DNA of 64,000 nt from NCBI GenBank assembly GCA_003298465.1, contig QNGA01000008.1, forward strand, positions 62,001 through 126,000. Reading direction: 5' to 3'. The notes beneath the pieces are model-generated. The model was given only the letters and a program-made list of their open reading frames with translations. It was not told the origin of the DNA and did no database searches. Shown in pieces: positions 16,677 to 25,471 of the stretch; positions within the stretch are counted from its first letter, which is position 1; each line of letters starts with the position of its first letter. Source of the stretch: a halophilic archaeon. GTDB taxonomy: Archaea > Halobacteriota > Halobacteria > Halobacteriales > Haladaptataceae. The position numbers and the translations under genes are program-made.

Positions 16677-17330
16677 ATGAGCATTATTGCCGAAATCTCA
16701 ATCCCCGCCACTGAATTCCGATTTGGTGAAGCTCTTACTAGAGGGCCTCCCGCTCATATCGAGCTTGAACGCCTCATTCCATCGGAAGAGATGGCAATTC
16801 CGTACATTTGGGTCGAGTGCGAAGACATCGAGGACTTCGAGAGATCCCTTCGCGAATTTCGGCAAGTCACGAATCTCAAACGCCTTGACCGACTTGATCA
16901 TAATCACGGTCGAACACTCTACCGTATCGAATGGGACGAAAAACAGGATCTTCTCGTAGGGATACTCACAGTCCATGGTGCCATCCTTGAAGCGCATGGC
17001 GGCAATGAGTGGAAGTTCCAATTACGCTTTGATGACCATGATCGCCTGGCAGAGTTCTACAACTTTTGCATGGATACCAACATAACCCTTCGGTTGGATC
17101 GCGTGTTCTCATTGTCTGAAGCGTACCGTCATGGGCGTATGTTTGAGTTGACCCCCAGACAACGAGAAGCACTTGTGCTTGCTGCCAAATTGGGATATTT
17201 CGAGACACCGAGCAGGGCGACGCTTAACGAGATCGGCGAAGAGCTAGGCATCAGTTCACAGGCCGCCTCAAAACGGATTCGCGGTGGTGTCGAGAAACTC
17301 GTTACTAATGGTTTGTTGACCACAGTATGA
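16677..17330 (+). CDS. Bacterio-opsin-activator-type HTH regulator
   Basis: A 217-residue protein with the haloarchaeal BAT layout. Residues 1-150 form the sensor-like BAT domain, starting MSIIAEISIPATEFRFGEAL. The C-terminus holds the HTH: LTPRQREALVLAAKLGYFET, then LNEIGEELGISSQAASKRI. The conserved LTxxQREAL and the ELGISxQAxSxRIRRG motif mark HTH_10. These proteins regulate transcription in response to oxygen, light or redox. I chose the ATG at 16677 by comparison with the paralogue at 25865-26533, which begins MTIIAEF. The C-terminal HTH has a broken duplicate just downstream. Confidence 0.8.
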   Translation: MSIIAEISIPATEFRFGEALTRGPPAHIELERLIPSEEMAIPYIWVECEDIEDFERSLREFRQVTNLKRLDRLDHNHGRTLYRIEWDEKQDLLVGILTVHGAILEAHGGNEWKFQLRFDDHDRLAEFYNFCMDTNITLRLDRVFSLSEAYRHGRMFELTPRQREALVLAAKLGYFETPSRATLNEIGEELGISSQAASKRIRGGVEKLVTNGLLTTV

Positions 17331-17439
17331 CTCGACGGTCGTTGGTGATCGGTTTCACCAAGCTTGTACCGACAACAAAATTCAGATGAGGATATACCGA
17401 GTCTGGAATCCGGCTATAAATGGGTTTAATTACGATAGG

Positions 17440-17655
17440 CTCACCAAGAGTCAGTAAGAAGCACTCCAAGTGGCAGCCCGTTTTGAGTATTTCGAGACAC
17501 CAAGCAGGGAGGCACTTGACGAGATCGGCGAAGAGCTGGGTATCAGTTCACAGGCTATCTCAAAGCGTATTCGTGGCGGCATCGAAAAGCTTGTCCACAA
17601 ACGCACTGTCTTCAATAGATTGAGCACACCGTCGCGACCTGGCGATCGATCATAA
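17440..17655 (+). pseudogene. Duplicated HTH_10 remnant
   Basis: The frame reads LTKSQ, a TAA at 17455-17457, then EALQVAARFEYFETPSREAL and EIGEELGISSQAISKRIRGG. It is a partial copy of the C-terminal HTH of the gene just upstream. Long runs of the DNA are the same in both (for example around CGAGACACC and GAGATCGGCGAAGAGCT). The sensor domain is missing, and the stop replaces the arginine of the QREAL motif. It is a local duplication that has decayed. Confidence 0.75.
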
Positions 17656-17715
17656 AAACCCGTAGGCCAATCAACCTAGGGTTGTTTCTCGATTGGTAAC
17701 CTAGTTTGGTGCTAT

Positions 17716-17910
17716 ATGGTTGACTTCGTAGTTCACCTTGAGGAGCAGGCAATACTGGAGCTCAACCATCTCAATGTCGGCGTTGAACAGGACCTAATTG
17801 CCTTCGATATTTCGGGAACAATTCAGGGCATCGACGATGAACTTCTCGCTGAGATGGCCGGCACAACACTGATACCCACTGAAATTCACTTCGTATCGAC
17901 TGACGAATAG
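17716..17910 (+). CDS. Small acidic hypothetical protein
   Basis: A 64-residue acidic protein, MVDFVVHLEEQAILELNHLN and on to MAGTTLIPTEIHFVSTDE. It looks like a compact alpha-beta fold, with alternating hydrophobic residues at the start and end. I do not recognise the family. An AT-rich tract and the sequence TGGTGCTATATGG precede the ATG. Confidence 0.5.
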   Translation: MVDFVVHLEEQAILELNHLNVGVEQDLIAFDISGTIQGIDDELLAEMAGTTLIPTEIHFVSTDE

Positions 17911-18048
17911 CACCAGCAACAGGGGCTTTCACTTATCGCCATCAGGTGAAACGACGAGACCAGGTCTCAGCGTTTCAGACCGATATATGTCTCTACACCA
18001 TGAAATCACCGAGAGCTATTATCCTAGCAACGTTAAGTCTAATCCGCC

Positions 18049-19068
18049 ATGACAGTACTTGCTGGATTCCTCAACGATGCCTCCGATGATACCGCAGTCG
18101 TCGCTGGTGGTAGTGGGAATCGTTCGATTAACGCATACGCTGCCATCACCGGCGGCCACGATAACACTGCCAGAGACTTGTCTTCGACCGTCGGCGGAGG
18201 CAGTCATAACACCGCTGGCGAGTCGTATACGACGGTCAGCGGCGGCTTCTTCAACGACGCCAACGGTCAGCGGGCGACCGTCAGCGGTGGCTACAATAAC
18301 ACCGCTAGCAATGATACTGCGACCGTCAGCGGTGGCTCTTGGAACACAGCTAGCGGTTCTGCGGCGACGGTCAACGGCGGCTACAATAACACCGCTAGCG
18401 ATTCCAATGCGACTGCTGGTGGCGGCTACAGTAACACAGTCAGTGGAGAGGGTGCGACCGTTCCAGGTGGAGTATTCAACACTGCAAGCGGCCGATTATC
18501 TTTCGCAACTGGACACCTCGCGATAACCGAGTCTCGGAACGGCGACGTCCACGAGGGTGCTGTTTTGTTCGCTGATGCGACGGCGACGGAGTTCCGCTCG
18601 CGAGGACCCAACCAATTCCGCTCACAGATGCCAATGTTCGCTCCCTCGTTCAATAGCACCAGTGATCGGATGAACAAGCAAGACATCTCGCCAGTTGATC
18701 CTGAAACCGTACTTGAAGCAGTTACCGACCTTGATGTGAGCACCTGGGAATTTGAGGACACTAACGACGGCTGCCATATGGGTCCAATGGCCGCCGAGTT
18801 CAACGAAACGTTCAACCTGGACTCCGACAAAGAAACGATCGCCAGCGTCGACGCCGACGGCGTGGCGCTCGCAGCCATTCAAGGCCTCGCCCATCAAGTA
18901 AAGGAGATAAACGAGCGAATCAAAGCGCTCGAAACCGACAAGAAGGGCCTGGACCAAGACATTGTGGATCTTCAACAACAGAACGAGAGGCTGTGCGAGG
19001 AGAATGAGACGCTCCGCGAGCAGTATACGGAGTTGGAAACGCGCGTGACCGCTCTGGAAGCCCAGTAA
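18049..19068 (+). CDS. Trimeric-type repeat protein with C-terminal S74 intramolecular chaperone
   Basis: A 339-residue protein. Residues 1-165 are tandem repeats of about 15 residues with the pattern ATVSGGYNNTASGD, as in YadA-like head or beta-helix fibre proteins. Residues about 200-290 match the S74-type chaperone domain: SDRMNKQDISPVDPETVLEA, then HMGPMAAEFNETFNL, IASVDADGVALAAIQGL. This domain trimerises phage tail-spike and related fibres and may cut itself off. The last 50 residues are a coiled coil. A signal-like start (MKSPRAIILATLSLI) lies in a different frame at 18000, so the present gene may have lost export by a frameshift. A surface or halovirus-like role is inferred. Confidence 0.8.
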   Translation: MTVLAGFLNDASDDTAVVAGGSGNRSINAYAAITGGHDNTARDLSSTVGGGSHNTAGESYTTVSGGFFNDANGQRATVSGGYNNTASNDTATVSGGSWNTASGSAATVNGGYNNTASDSNATAGGGYSNTVSGEGATVPGGVFNTASGRLSFATGHLAITESRNGDVHEGAVLFADATATEFRSRGPNQFRSQMPMFAPSFNSTSDRMNKQDISPVDPETVLEAVTDLDVSTWEFEDTNDGCHMGPMAAEFNETFNLDSDKETIASVDADGVALAAIQGLAHQVKEINERIKALETDKKGLDQDIVDLQQQNERLCEENETLREQYTELETRVTALEAQ

Positions 19069-19221
19069 ACCCGTGGTAGTGACGACCAATCCTGAGGCCG
19101 ATGCGACCCCAGCACGTCGCGGGAATAACCGTCTTGACCCCGCATAATCCATCTTCCTGCACTCGCCAAGGTATAATGCGATGCAGATACAGGTGTAGAT
19201 GAGCGAGGAGTTCGATCACTG

Positions 19222-19794
19222 ATGGACAAGAGAGAAAAACTCAGTCGAGAACTGGAACGGCAGAGTGAAGAGATGAATCGAAGGATGGAGGAAAGACTGC
19301 ATGAAATGGAACAACGTCTTGACGAGATGCATCGGCATGTAGACCTACGCAGAACCAAGCAACCTCGTTGGCTGCCAGAGGAAGAGAAATTGACTGGCAG
19401 ATCCGGATCTGATGTCCAATCTCATCAGCCCGAACTTGACCCTGCTGTGTCTCCCAGTTCCGATTACAGGATTCATATCAACCTCCTTGAGCGGGATGAG
19501 GAGTTCGTCCTCACGGCCGCTGTTCCTGGATTTAGTCCAGACGAGGTTGACGTGAGTCTCATCGACGAGGAGCTTCAGATTGAGGCGACCCAAGAGGAGT
19601 CCGAAGAGCAGGAAGAAGAAGGACAATACGTCATGCGGGAGCGGCGCCGATCGATGAGTCGGTCGATCCCACTGGGGGCTCAGATCGCTGAGGATGAGGA
19701 GATATCAGCTCACTACGAGAACGGTGTGGTGACCATTCAGCTACCGAAGGCAGAGCCCGAAGGCGAGTCAGTTAGGCAGATCGACATCGAATAG
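19222..19794 (+). CDS. Hsp20/alpha-crystallin small heat-shock protein with coiled-coil head
   Basis: A 190-residue protein. Residues 1-45 form a strongly charged coiled coil (LERQSEEMNRRMEERLHEME). Residues about 80-185 are the alpha-crystallin domain: DYRIHINLLERDEEFVLTAA, VPGFSPDEVDVSLIDEELQI, and the closing ENGVVTIQLPKAE with the conserved NGVxxIxLPK. Small heat-shock proteins hold unfolded proteins in oligomers. The coiled-coil head is longer than in the second copy at 32067, so the oligomer may differ. The start at 19222 is the first ATG in frame. Confidence 0.85.
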   Translation: MDKREKLSRELERQSEEMNRRMEERLHEMEQRLDEMHRHVDLRRTKQPRWLPEEEKLTGRSGSDVQSHQPELDPAVSPSSDYRIHINLLERDEEFVLTAAVPGFSPDEVDVSLIDEELQIEATQEESEEQEEEGQYVMRERRRSMSRSIPLGAQIAEDEEISAHYENGVVTIQLPKAEPEGESVRQIDIE

Positions 19795-20012
19795 ACCGAC
19801 TTGTTGAGCCAAGAGTATGGGCTGGTGAGTATCGTCGCCACTTACCGTCAGAGACAGATCGCTATTAATCCAGGATGGATACATACTTTTGGATTTGTAT
19901 TCCTAAGCGGTAGAATACGATAGTCACAGTGAGCTCATATTGTAGTATTATTGGAGTGACTGCCAATCGATTTAGGGGAATAGAAACGGTACCCTGATAC
20001 GAGGGAGAGAAA

Positions 20013-20567
20013 ATGGCACAACCACTCAACGATACCAAGATCGCGATTTTCATTGCTCCGAGAGGGACTGAACAAGTCGAATTCACCGAACCGAAGCAAG
20101 CCGTCGAGGACGCAGGGGCTAACGTCGACGTCCTCGGCGCTGAGACCGGCGGGGTTCAAGCCGTCAACAACGACCTCGACCCCGGTGACACGTTCAAGGT
20201 TGAGAAGACCTTCTCTGAAGTTTCCGCGGACGACTATGACGCGTTGATCGTCCCGGGTGGCTGCGTCGGGGCAGATCAGCTCCGTGCTGACGACGATGCG
20301 GTGGAATTGGTGAGTGAGGTCTTCGACGCAAATAAACCTGCGGGAGTTATCTGCCACGGCCCATGGACGTTAGTTGAGGCGGACGTGGTCAAGGGTCAGA
20401 CGCTAACCTCCTATCCTAGTCTCCAGACCGATATCCGCAACGCAGGAGGCGACTGGGTCGATGAAGAGGTTGTCTCTGATCAGGGATTAGTGACGAGTCG
20501 CAAGCCCGACGACTTGCCCGCCTTCTGTGAAAAAATCGTCCAGGAATTTACGAAGGGCCACCAGTAG
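20013..20567 (+). CDS. DJ-1/PfpI family protein
   Basis: A 184-residue protein of the DJ-1/PfpI (class I glutamine amidotransferase-like) superfamily. It begins KIAIFIAPRGTEQVEFTEP with the conserved glutamate, continues YDALIVPGGCVGADQLRADD, and has the nucleophile in ICHGPWTLVEADVVKG. The length is typical. Members act as proteases, chaperones or glyoxalase/deglycase enzymes. A purine-rich GAGGGAGAG just before the ATG could be a ribosome-binding site, which is unusual in this window. With mgsA 4 kb upstream, a methylglyoxal-detoxifying role is a reasonable inference. Confidence 0.85.
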   Translation: MAQPLNDTKIAIFIAPRGTEQVEFTEPKQAVEDAGANVDVLGAETGGVQAVNNDLDPGDTFKVEKTFSEVSADDYDALIVPGGCVGADQLRADDDAVELVSEVFDANKPAGVICHGPWTLVEADVVKGQTLTSYPSLQTDIRNAGGDWVDEEVVSDQGLVTSRKPDDLPAFCEKIVQEFTKGHQ

Positions 20568-20718
20568 AAGCCTCCGGAAAGCCGAGGAGAATGTTTTCCG
20601 TTTTCTCTTCGAAGAAGCAGAGTAGGACATCTGAATCTTATATTTCAGAGTATATCTTTTCAGTCCTCCGTTCACTACATTCCCGTAGAAATCACGCTCA
20701 CAGTGTGCTACCGCAAAC

Positions 20719-21048
20719 ATGACGAACTCCAACAAACCAGCTAACGAGTGCGCCACCTACGATCCAACAACCGGTACGTTCCACGCAACACACGACTGGG
20801 AGGGGAACGACCCACTTGTGGAAACTATTGTTGCGACTGTTTCGGCAGCGATTGGAGTCGAACCACTTGCCCTAGAGCCATTAGGGACGGTAATTGAATA
20901 CGAGTGTCTAAATACATTATTTTCGTCGCCTCGAAAAACCGAGCGACGGCCCATCGACGGGCATATAAAATTCACATCCAGTGGGTGTGAGGTCACCGTG
21001 ACCGTAGATGGATCAATCATCGTCGATCCCGAACCACCATTCAATTGA
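20719..21048 (+). CDS. HalOD1 output-domain protein
   Basis: A 109-residue acidic protein. The motif DPLVETIVATVSAAIGVEPL is followed by LGTVIEYECLNTLFS and IKFTSSGCEVTVTVDGSIIV. This fits HalOD1, although the central DPEALDALF signature is degraded to YECLNTLF. It stands alone in the plus direction. Function as a single-domain protein is not known. Confidence 0.65.
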   Translation: MTNSNKPANECATYDPTTGTFHATHDWEGNDPLVETIVATVSAAIGVEPLALEPLGTVIEYECLNTLFSSPRKTERRPIDGHIKFTSSGCEVTVTVDGSIIVDPEPPFN

Positions 21049-21243
21049 TGGGTACGTTAAATAGTAACGTTATACGGTGCTTCTGTATCTACTATTAAAG
21101 TAATATGGTAGTAAACAAACCCACTATGGTGGATTTGAATTATCAATTGGATGGTGGTTACCTATTTTCCTCGGTTCTTTGGGTGCAGCGCACCGCCATT
21201 AACTGGTCTCAAACGGGAATTTGTGATAGAAATATATAAGAAT

Positions 21244-22581
21244 TTAATTGTCATTCGCCTCCTGAGTATGTTGCGTCTGTTGTATAACGAGCCGTTCAAT
21301 GCGAGCATCCTCCATGGCATCAACCCGAAGAATATAATCATTCCATTCGATTTGATCACCGACTTCGGGCACTCGCCCCAAGTGGCTGAATACGAAGCCT
21401 CCAATCGTCTCGACATTATCGCTTTCGAACCCAGCATTTAGCCTCTCGTTCACTTCGTGAAGAGGAACGTTACCGTCGACAACGTACGCCCCATCATCCC
21501 GCTTCTCGATGGATGGTTCTTGGGCTACCCTGTCGAACTCATCCCGAATGTCGCCGACAATCTCTTCAAGAATATCCTCGATAGTCACGATTCCCTCGAA
21601 GACCCCCCATTCGTCAATCACAACAGCCATTTGCCCCCCTCGTGTCTGTAATTCAGCAAGGATCTCATCGATACGCTGTGTTTCTGGGACGACGAAAACC
21701 TCACGTGCGAGGTCACGAGCAGTGAGCGAATCGTCATAGTCGGAGTTCGAATTAATCGCTCGAAGAATGTCCTTGACATGAACGAATCCAATTGGTTGCT
21801 CTCCGTCGTTATCCAGAACAAGATAACGCGTGTAGATTCCTTTGGCGGCAACCGACCTAAGTTCGGCAAGCGACATCGATGCAGGCACAGTTTCCACGTC
21901 CGGACGCGGTACCATGATTTCACGGGCGATCGTGTCCCCGAGTTCAAAGACACTTTCAATCATCTCGACCTCGTCGAGCTCAATATGTCCCTTCTCTTGT
22001 GATCGCGAGAGAATCATTCGAATCTCTTCCTCAGTGTGGGTTTCTTCGCTTTCAGAAGCCGGAGGGACACCAACTAAGCGGGTGAAATAGTTCGCAGTGC
22101 CGTTGAATACAATGATGCCGGGAATAAATGCGTAGTAGAAAAACTTCATTGGTGGAGCGACCATAAGTGAGATACGTGCGGCTTCCTGAATGGCGAACGT
22201 CTTCGGCGCGAGTTCTCCAAACACGACGTGCAGGAACGTAATAAACCCAAATCCAAGCGCGAACGCGACGAAGTGAACCGTTCCTGTGGGAACTACTGAT
22301 CTAAGAACAGGCTCAATAAGAGCTGCAACCGCGGGTTCACCGATCCATCCAAGACCTAGCGAGGAGAGGGTAATCCCAAGTTGACAGACAGCTAAGTAGT
22401 CATCCAGGTTCTGGACGGCTTCTTGAACGATGGTTGCACCAGGTCTGCCTCGGTCGATGAGTGCTTTCACTTGAGTTGGCCGAATTCTAACCAATGCGAA
22501 CTCCGCGGCCACAAATATCCCGTTCATGAACACGAGTAAGAAGGCGACGAGTAGCCCGCCAACAGAAATTAGGTTTACCAT
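21244..22581 (-). CDS. CNNM/CorC-type membrane protein (DUF21, CBS pair, CorC_HlyC)
   Basis: A 445-residue membrane protein. Residues 1-190 are the DUF21 domain with four hydrophobic segments (NGIFVAAEFALVRIRPTQVK). Residues about 210-335 hold two CBS domains, beginning MVPRPDVETVPASMSLAEL, which usually bind adenine nucleotides. Residues about 350-435 are CorC_HlyC, VDGNVPLHEVNERLNAGF. These proteins move or regulate magnesium, cobalt or sodium rather than being true haemolysins. The ATG at 22581 is the only sensible start. It sits alone and faces a 420-base gap. Confidence 0.9.
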   Translation of the reverse strand: MVNLISVGGLLVAFLLVFMNGIFVAAEFALVRIRPTQVKALIDRGRPGATIVQEAVQNLDDYLAVCQLGITLSSLGLGWIGEPAVAALIEPVLRSVVPTGTVHFVAFALGFGFITFLHVVFGELAPKTFAIQEAARISLMVAPPMKFFYYAFIPGIIVFNGTANYFTRLVGVPPASESEETHTEEEIRMILSRSQEKGHIELDEVEMIESVFELGDTIAREIMVPRPDVETVPASMSLAELRSVAAKGIYTRYLVLDNDGEQPIGFVHVKDILRAINSNSDYDDSLTARDLAREVFVVPETQRIDEILAELQTRGGQMAVVIDEWGVFEGIVTIEDILEEIVGDIRDEFDRVAQEPSIEKRDDGAYVVDGNVPLHEVNERLNAGFESDNVETIGGFVFSHLGRVPEVGDQIEWNDYILRVDAMEDARIERLVIQQTQHTQEANDN

Positions 22582-22999
22582 CGTCTTTCTTGGTGGTGCG
22601 TATGTACGTCCGTTATCAGCCTTTGCGCAGGGAAACCGAGGTGACTGCTGGCTGGGCCAACACGCGTCAGGATTGGATTTTTCTTATGTTCAGCGTTTTT
22701 CCATTTGTCCTGAGACCACGGATATTGGCTCAAGCAACGAATGCGTCCAGCGACTAGGTATCGATCACGATTCTGGCTTCTTATATCGAACATACTCAGT
22801 AATAGTAGACCGACTCACAAAAACCGTGCAGAGATGGAATTCTCAACACGTTGTTTACGGCGCGTCTAGAGTTCGCGTAATCCACTTTTCGAACTGACCG
22901 GGTTTAATGCTAAAAACTCTCACGAAGCTCTGACTGTCTACATAACAAGAAGATTAACAATTTTCTTGGTGTTGTCGGCAGGAGTTCGCTGGTGAAAAA
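22582..22999. other. Intergenic stretch
   Basis: Divergent promoter region between the CNNM-type gene and the small gene at 23000. No coding signal beyond chance frames and no strong hairpin was seen. Confidence 0.35.
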
Positions 23000-23272
23000 G
23001 TGGCGAAAGTCACTTCTCCACTCAACGATTATTTAGGGCTAATGACGTACGATTATGCTCGCAGTCATGAACATGAATTGGAAGCAGAATACCTCACCGC
23101 TGCAGACGCCGCTATCATCGATCTCTATCAGCAAGACGAGTCACTGTTTATCGACGTAGCCGTCCCTTGCCCGACATGCAGTGAAACGCTTCAATTGTCT
23201 GCACGCGTAATGGAAGTGGTTGACTCTGATATCGAGCTTCCACTCGAAGAAGTCGACGAAGTTTACGATTGA
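23000..23272 (+). CDS. Hypothetical small zinc-motif protein
   Basis: A 90-residue protein from a GTG at 23000, or 76 residues from the ATG at 23042 (MTYDYARSHEHELEAEYLTA). The middle reads DLYQQDESLFIDVAVPCPTC, a single CPTC knuckle, and the end is acidic (IELPLEEVDEVYD). With only two cysteines, a metal site would need a dimer. I do not recognise the family. It converges on the DUF5828 gene. Confidence 0.5.
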   Translation: MAKVTSPLNDYLGLMTYDYARSHEHELEAEYLTAADAAIIDLYQQDESLFIDVAVPCPTCSETLQLSARVMEVVDSDIELPLEEVDEVYD

Positions 23273-23363
23273 GACAACAGCTCGTGAACGTAGAAAGTGA
23301 TCCCACCAATTGTTTCTCCACGACGCAAATAACGTCGTATCGCTACCCAACTCTAGACTATTC

Positions 23364-23921
23364 TTAGAGGTGATCACGCACGCGATCTTTAAGGTCGTCA
23401 TCGTTAATGTTTACTTCGAAGGCATACGGTTCGTCGGCGTCCCGCGTACGTCCGAGGTTAGCACTGACAAGTTTATTGTCGAAATACACCGGTGAGAACT
23501 TCGTCATGACATGTTCATAAATCGGCTCTTCAACTGTTCGCAACGCTTTCCGCCCTGCGGTGTCGGCCGCACGTGCCGCGCGGTCGAGTAACTTTCGTCC
23601 TTTTTTGAGTGCATCATCGAAGTCTCCCTCCGCTAGTTCAGAGACTGATTCTTTCAGCTTTTCTCCTGCCGCACTTACATCTTCTTCCGATGATGTTCCG
23701 ACTTTCTCTCCCTCTCCTTCCGACGTACTCGCCAGTTCGGCGGTTTTCTCTTTTACATCTTCACTGAGACGCTCATCAACTTTTGGCCGCCATACCTTCC
23801 ATTCCTCGAAGTCAGATCCCTCGATATTCTCGTCGGTGAGAGCTTCCGTGATTCGATCACCATGTTCGACGATCGTGTCCCAGTCTCCTTTTTCCTTGAA
23901 TCCCGCGACACTCTCCTCCAT
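23364..23921 (-). CDS. DUF5828 family protein
   Basis: A 185-residue, highly charged protein starting MEESVAGFKEKGDWDTIVEH. Its middle is a helical, Ser/Glu-rich segment (SEGEGEKVGTSSEEDVSAAG), and its end holds a beta-rich part (KFSPVYFDNKLVSANLGRTR). The start and end match the haloarchaeal DUF5828 family of unknown function. It stands alone on the minus strand. Confidence 0.75.
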   Translation of the reverse strand: MEESVAGFKEKGDWDTIVEHGDRITEALTDENIEGSDFEEWKVWRPKVDERLSEDVKEKTAELASTSEGEGEKVGTSSEEDVSAAGEKLKESVSELAEGDFDDALKKGRKLLDRAARAADTAGRKALRTVEEPIYEHVMTKFSPVYFDNKLVSANLGRTRDADEPYAFEVNINDDDLKDRVRDHL

Positions 23922-24189
23922 GTATTAAATGAAGCTAGCCGATGATTTCTACCTTATTCGAAGATGTTGAGAAGTTGTGGATTGACGTAACCGAGTTACG
24001 GTGTATCGATTTGTCTGCAATAGTGTGGGCTATATTGAGTAGTGATCGCTGTCAGTAGCGATTAGTACGCCGGCACAAAACCAGGTAGCCATATCAACCC
24101 ACACTGCTAACTACTACCGCGACAAATGTTAACACTGTCTGTTCATGAAGTTCTCATAGGATTGGGAATCATTCAGACAGACAATGTTG

Positions 24190-24216
24190 GAGATACGCTT
24201 GGCATGAGCGTATCTC
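24190..24216. repeat. Perfect ten-base-pair inverted repeat
   Basis: GAGATACGCT, loop TGGCATG, AGCGTATCTC. It is followed by ATTAATAAAT. It could be a transcription terminator for a lost upstream gene or an operator. Confidence 0.5.
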
Positions 24217-24401
24217 ATTAATAAATGACTCGCTCCACCGGCGTTGTAACCGTCGGCCAGTTACGGAATTGCTGACTAGTGGTACCGGACGTGTCGACGA
24301 GGTTGTCCAAGACCACGTCGACATTGTCCGGTACCCCTTCCCAGCGCTCATAGAGATCAAAACGAGTAGAGATGACCCGAGTGAAACGAGGTGAGCGATG
24401 C

Positions 24402-24527
24402 ATGGCGAAAACAAACTATCATGTGACCAAGGACGATGCGGATACCGAATGGATGATTTGGCACACAATCGGCGTACGAGCCTTTGTAACGGCACCAGCA
24501 AAGGACAAAGCGGTCGACGAGGAATGA
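24402..24527 (+). CDS. Very small protein with DUF2188-like start
   Basis: A 41-residue frame starts MAKTNYHVTKDDADTEWMIW and ends APAKDKAVDEE. DUF2188 proteins begin with a beta strand containing YHVxxxDDGxW and a later helix with a K-x-x-A motif, which fits in outline. The middle is unlike the family, so the frame may have suffered compensating shifts. It sits between two perfect hairpins. Confidence 0.3.
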   Translation: MAKTNYHVTKDDADTEWMIWHTIGVRAFVTAPAKDKAVDEE

Positions 24528-24613
24528 CAACATACTCAAAATTACCGGCCAAGCATCGTTTTCGCCTACTCCAAAGAGAATGGAGACCAACTTCAACAAT
24601 TCAGGAGTATATA

Positions 24614-24644
24614 TCACGCCATTGTACTCTTTACAATGGCGTGA
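24614..24644. repeat. Perfect thirteen-base-pair hairpin
   Basis: TCACGCCATTGTA, loop CTCTT, TACAATGGCGTGA. It lies 101 bases upstream of the DUF2267 start, in AT-rich DNA. A stem this long is unlikely to be chance. It could be a cis-acting RNA element in the leader or a dyad operator. Confidence 0.6.
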
Positions 24645-24744
24645 CCTCAATTAGATTCAGTCAATTAATCCAACGCACCGTGGAGGTACTGGAACAACAA
24701 TACGAACAGGAAATTATTTCATCAACAATCAAGTATAACATACT

Positions 24745-25206
24745 ATGTGTCCGAATTACAAGGATTTCACCGGCCAAGTACAGCACCGTATCAAGGCAGA
24801 CACCCAGGCAGAAGCCGTGCGAACCATTCGGTCTGTTTTGGAAACATTGGGAGAGCGGGTAGAAGAAGGCGGTGCAACCGACATTGCCAGCCCATTACCG
24901 ATGGAGATTGATCGATATCTCCTACAGGTAGCGCATGGCCAAACCTACAACTATGACGAGTTCGTGGATAGCGTTGTAGCGCGCCTGAACTACGACGACC
25001 TCGATCTCAAAGCATCCTACGGTCGCCCATCGAACGTCGATCGAGCTGAAGCTGTCTATCGAACCAAGGCCGTGGTCGCGCTCCTGAGCGAAACGGTTCC
25101 TGGCGGTGAGATCGCCCACGTTGAAGAGCAACTCCCTGTGGAATTCGACAATCTCTTTGAATTCGTCGACCTTGAGACGCCACCATGGGAACAAGAATCT
25201 AACTGA
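24745..25206 (+). CDS. DUF2267 family protein
   Basis: A 153-residue acidic protein. It carries two copies of the DUF2267 helical unit: KADTQAEAVRTIRSVLETLG followed by ASPLPMEIDRYLL, then VDRAEAVYRTKAVVALLSET followed by EEQLPVEFDNLFEFVDL. The LPxEFxxLF motif is a hallmark. The family is widespread in stress-related gene neighbourhoods but has no established activity. The long hairpin just upstream may regulate it. Confidence 0.85.
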   Translation: MCPNYKDFTGQVQHRIKADTQAEAVRTIRSVLETLGERVEEGGATDIASPLPMEIDRYLLQVAHGQTYNYDEFVDSVVARLNYDDLDLKASYGRPSNVDRAEAVYRTKAVVALLSETVPGGEIAHVEEQLPVEFDNLFEFVDLETPPWEQESN

Positions 25207-25471
25207 CAATCAATTAACTGATCAAGACCCCCACGTAAGCATCATATTCTTATGATCAAACCGTCTGGCACGGTGGCAGTGGTTCTTCGATAGAAAATAG
25301 TGGAAACACCCCCTCTAAATCGATCTTCTCATAATCTTAGGTGCGTCTACAAGGGGTGGCGTGAGATCGGAGTCTTCGACTTCAGTCATGCAAGCAGACA
25401 GTTAAAAATCGGTTTGCAGATCTTCTTCACGTGGATTCAGTTAATCTAAACGATACCCCCTGTTTCTCATC

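Noticed and set aside
18200..18480. Regular short DNA repeats that could suggest a CRISPR array
   Set aside because: They are codon-level repeats of a protein motif (SGGYNNTAS) in frame, without equal-length unique spacers.
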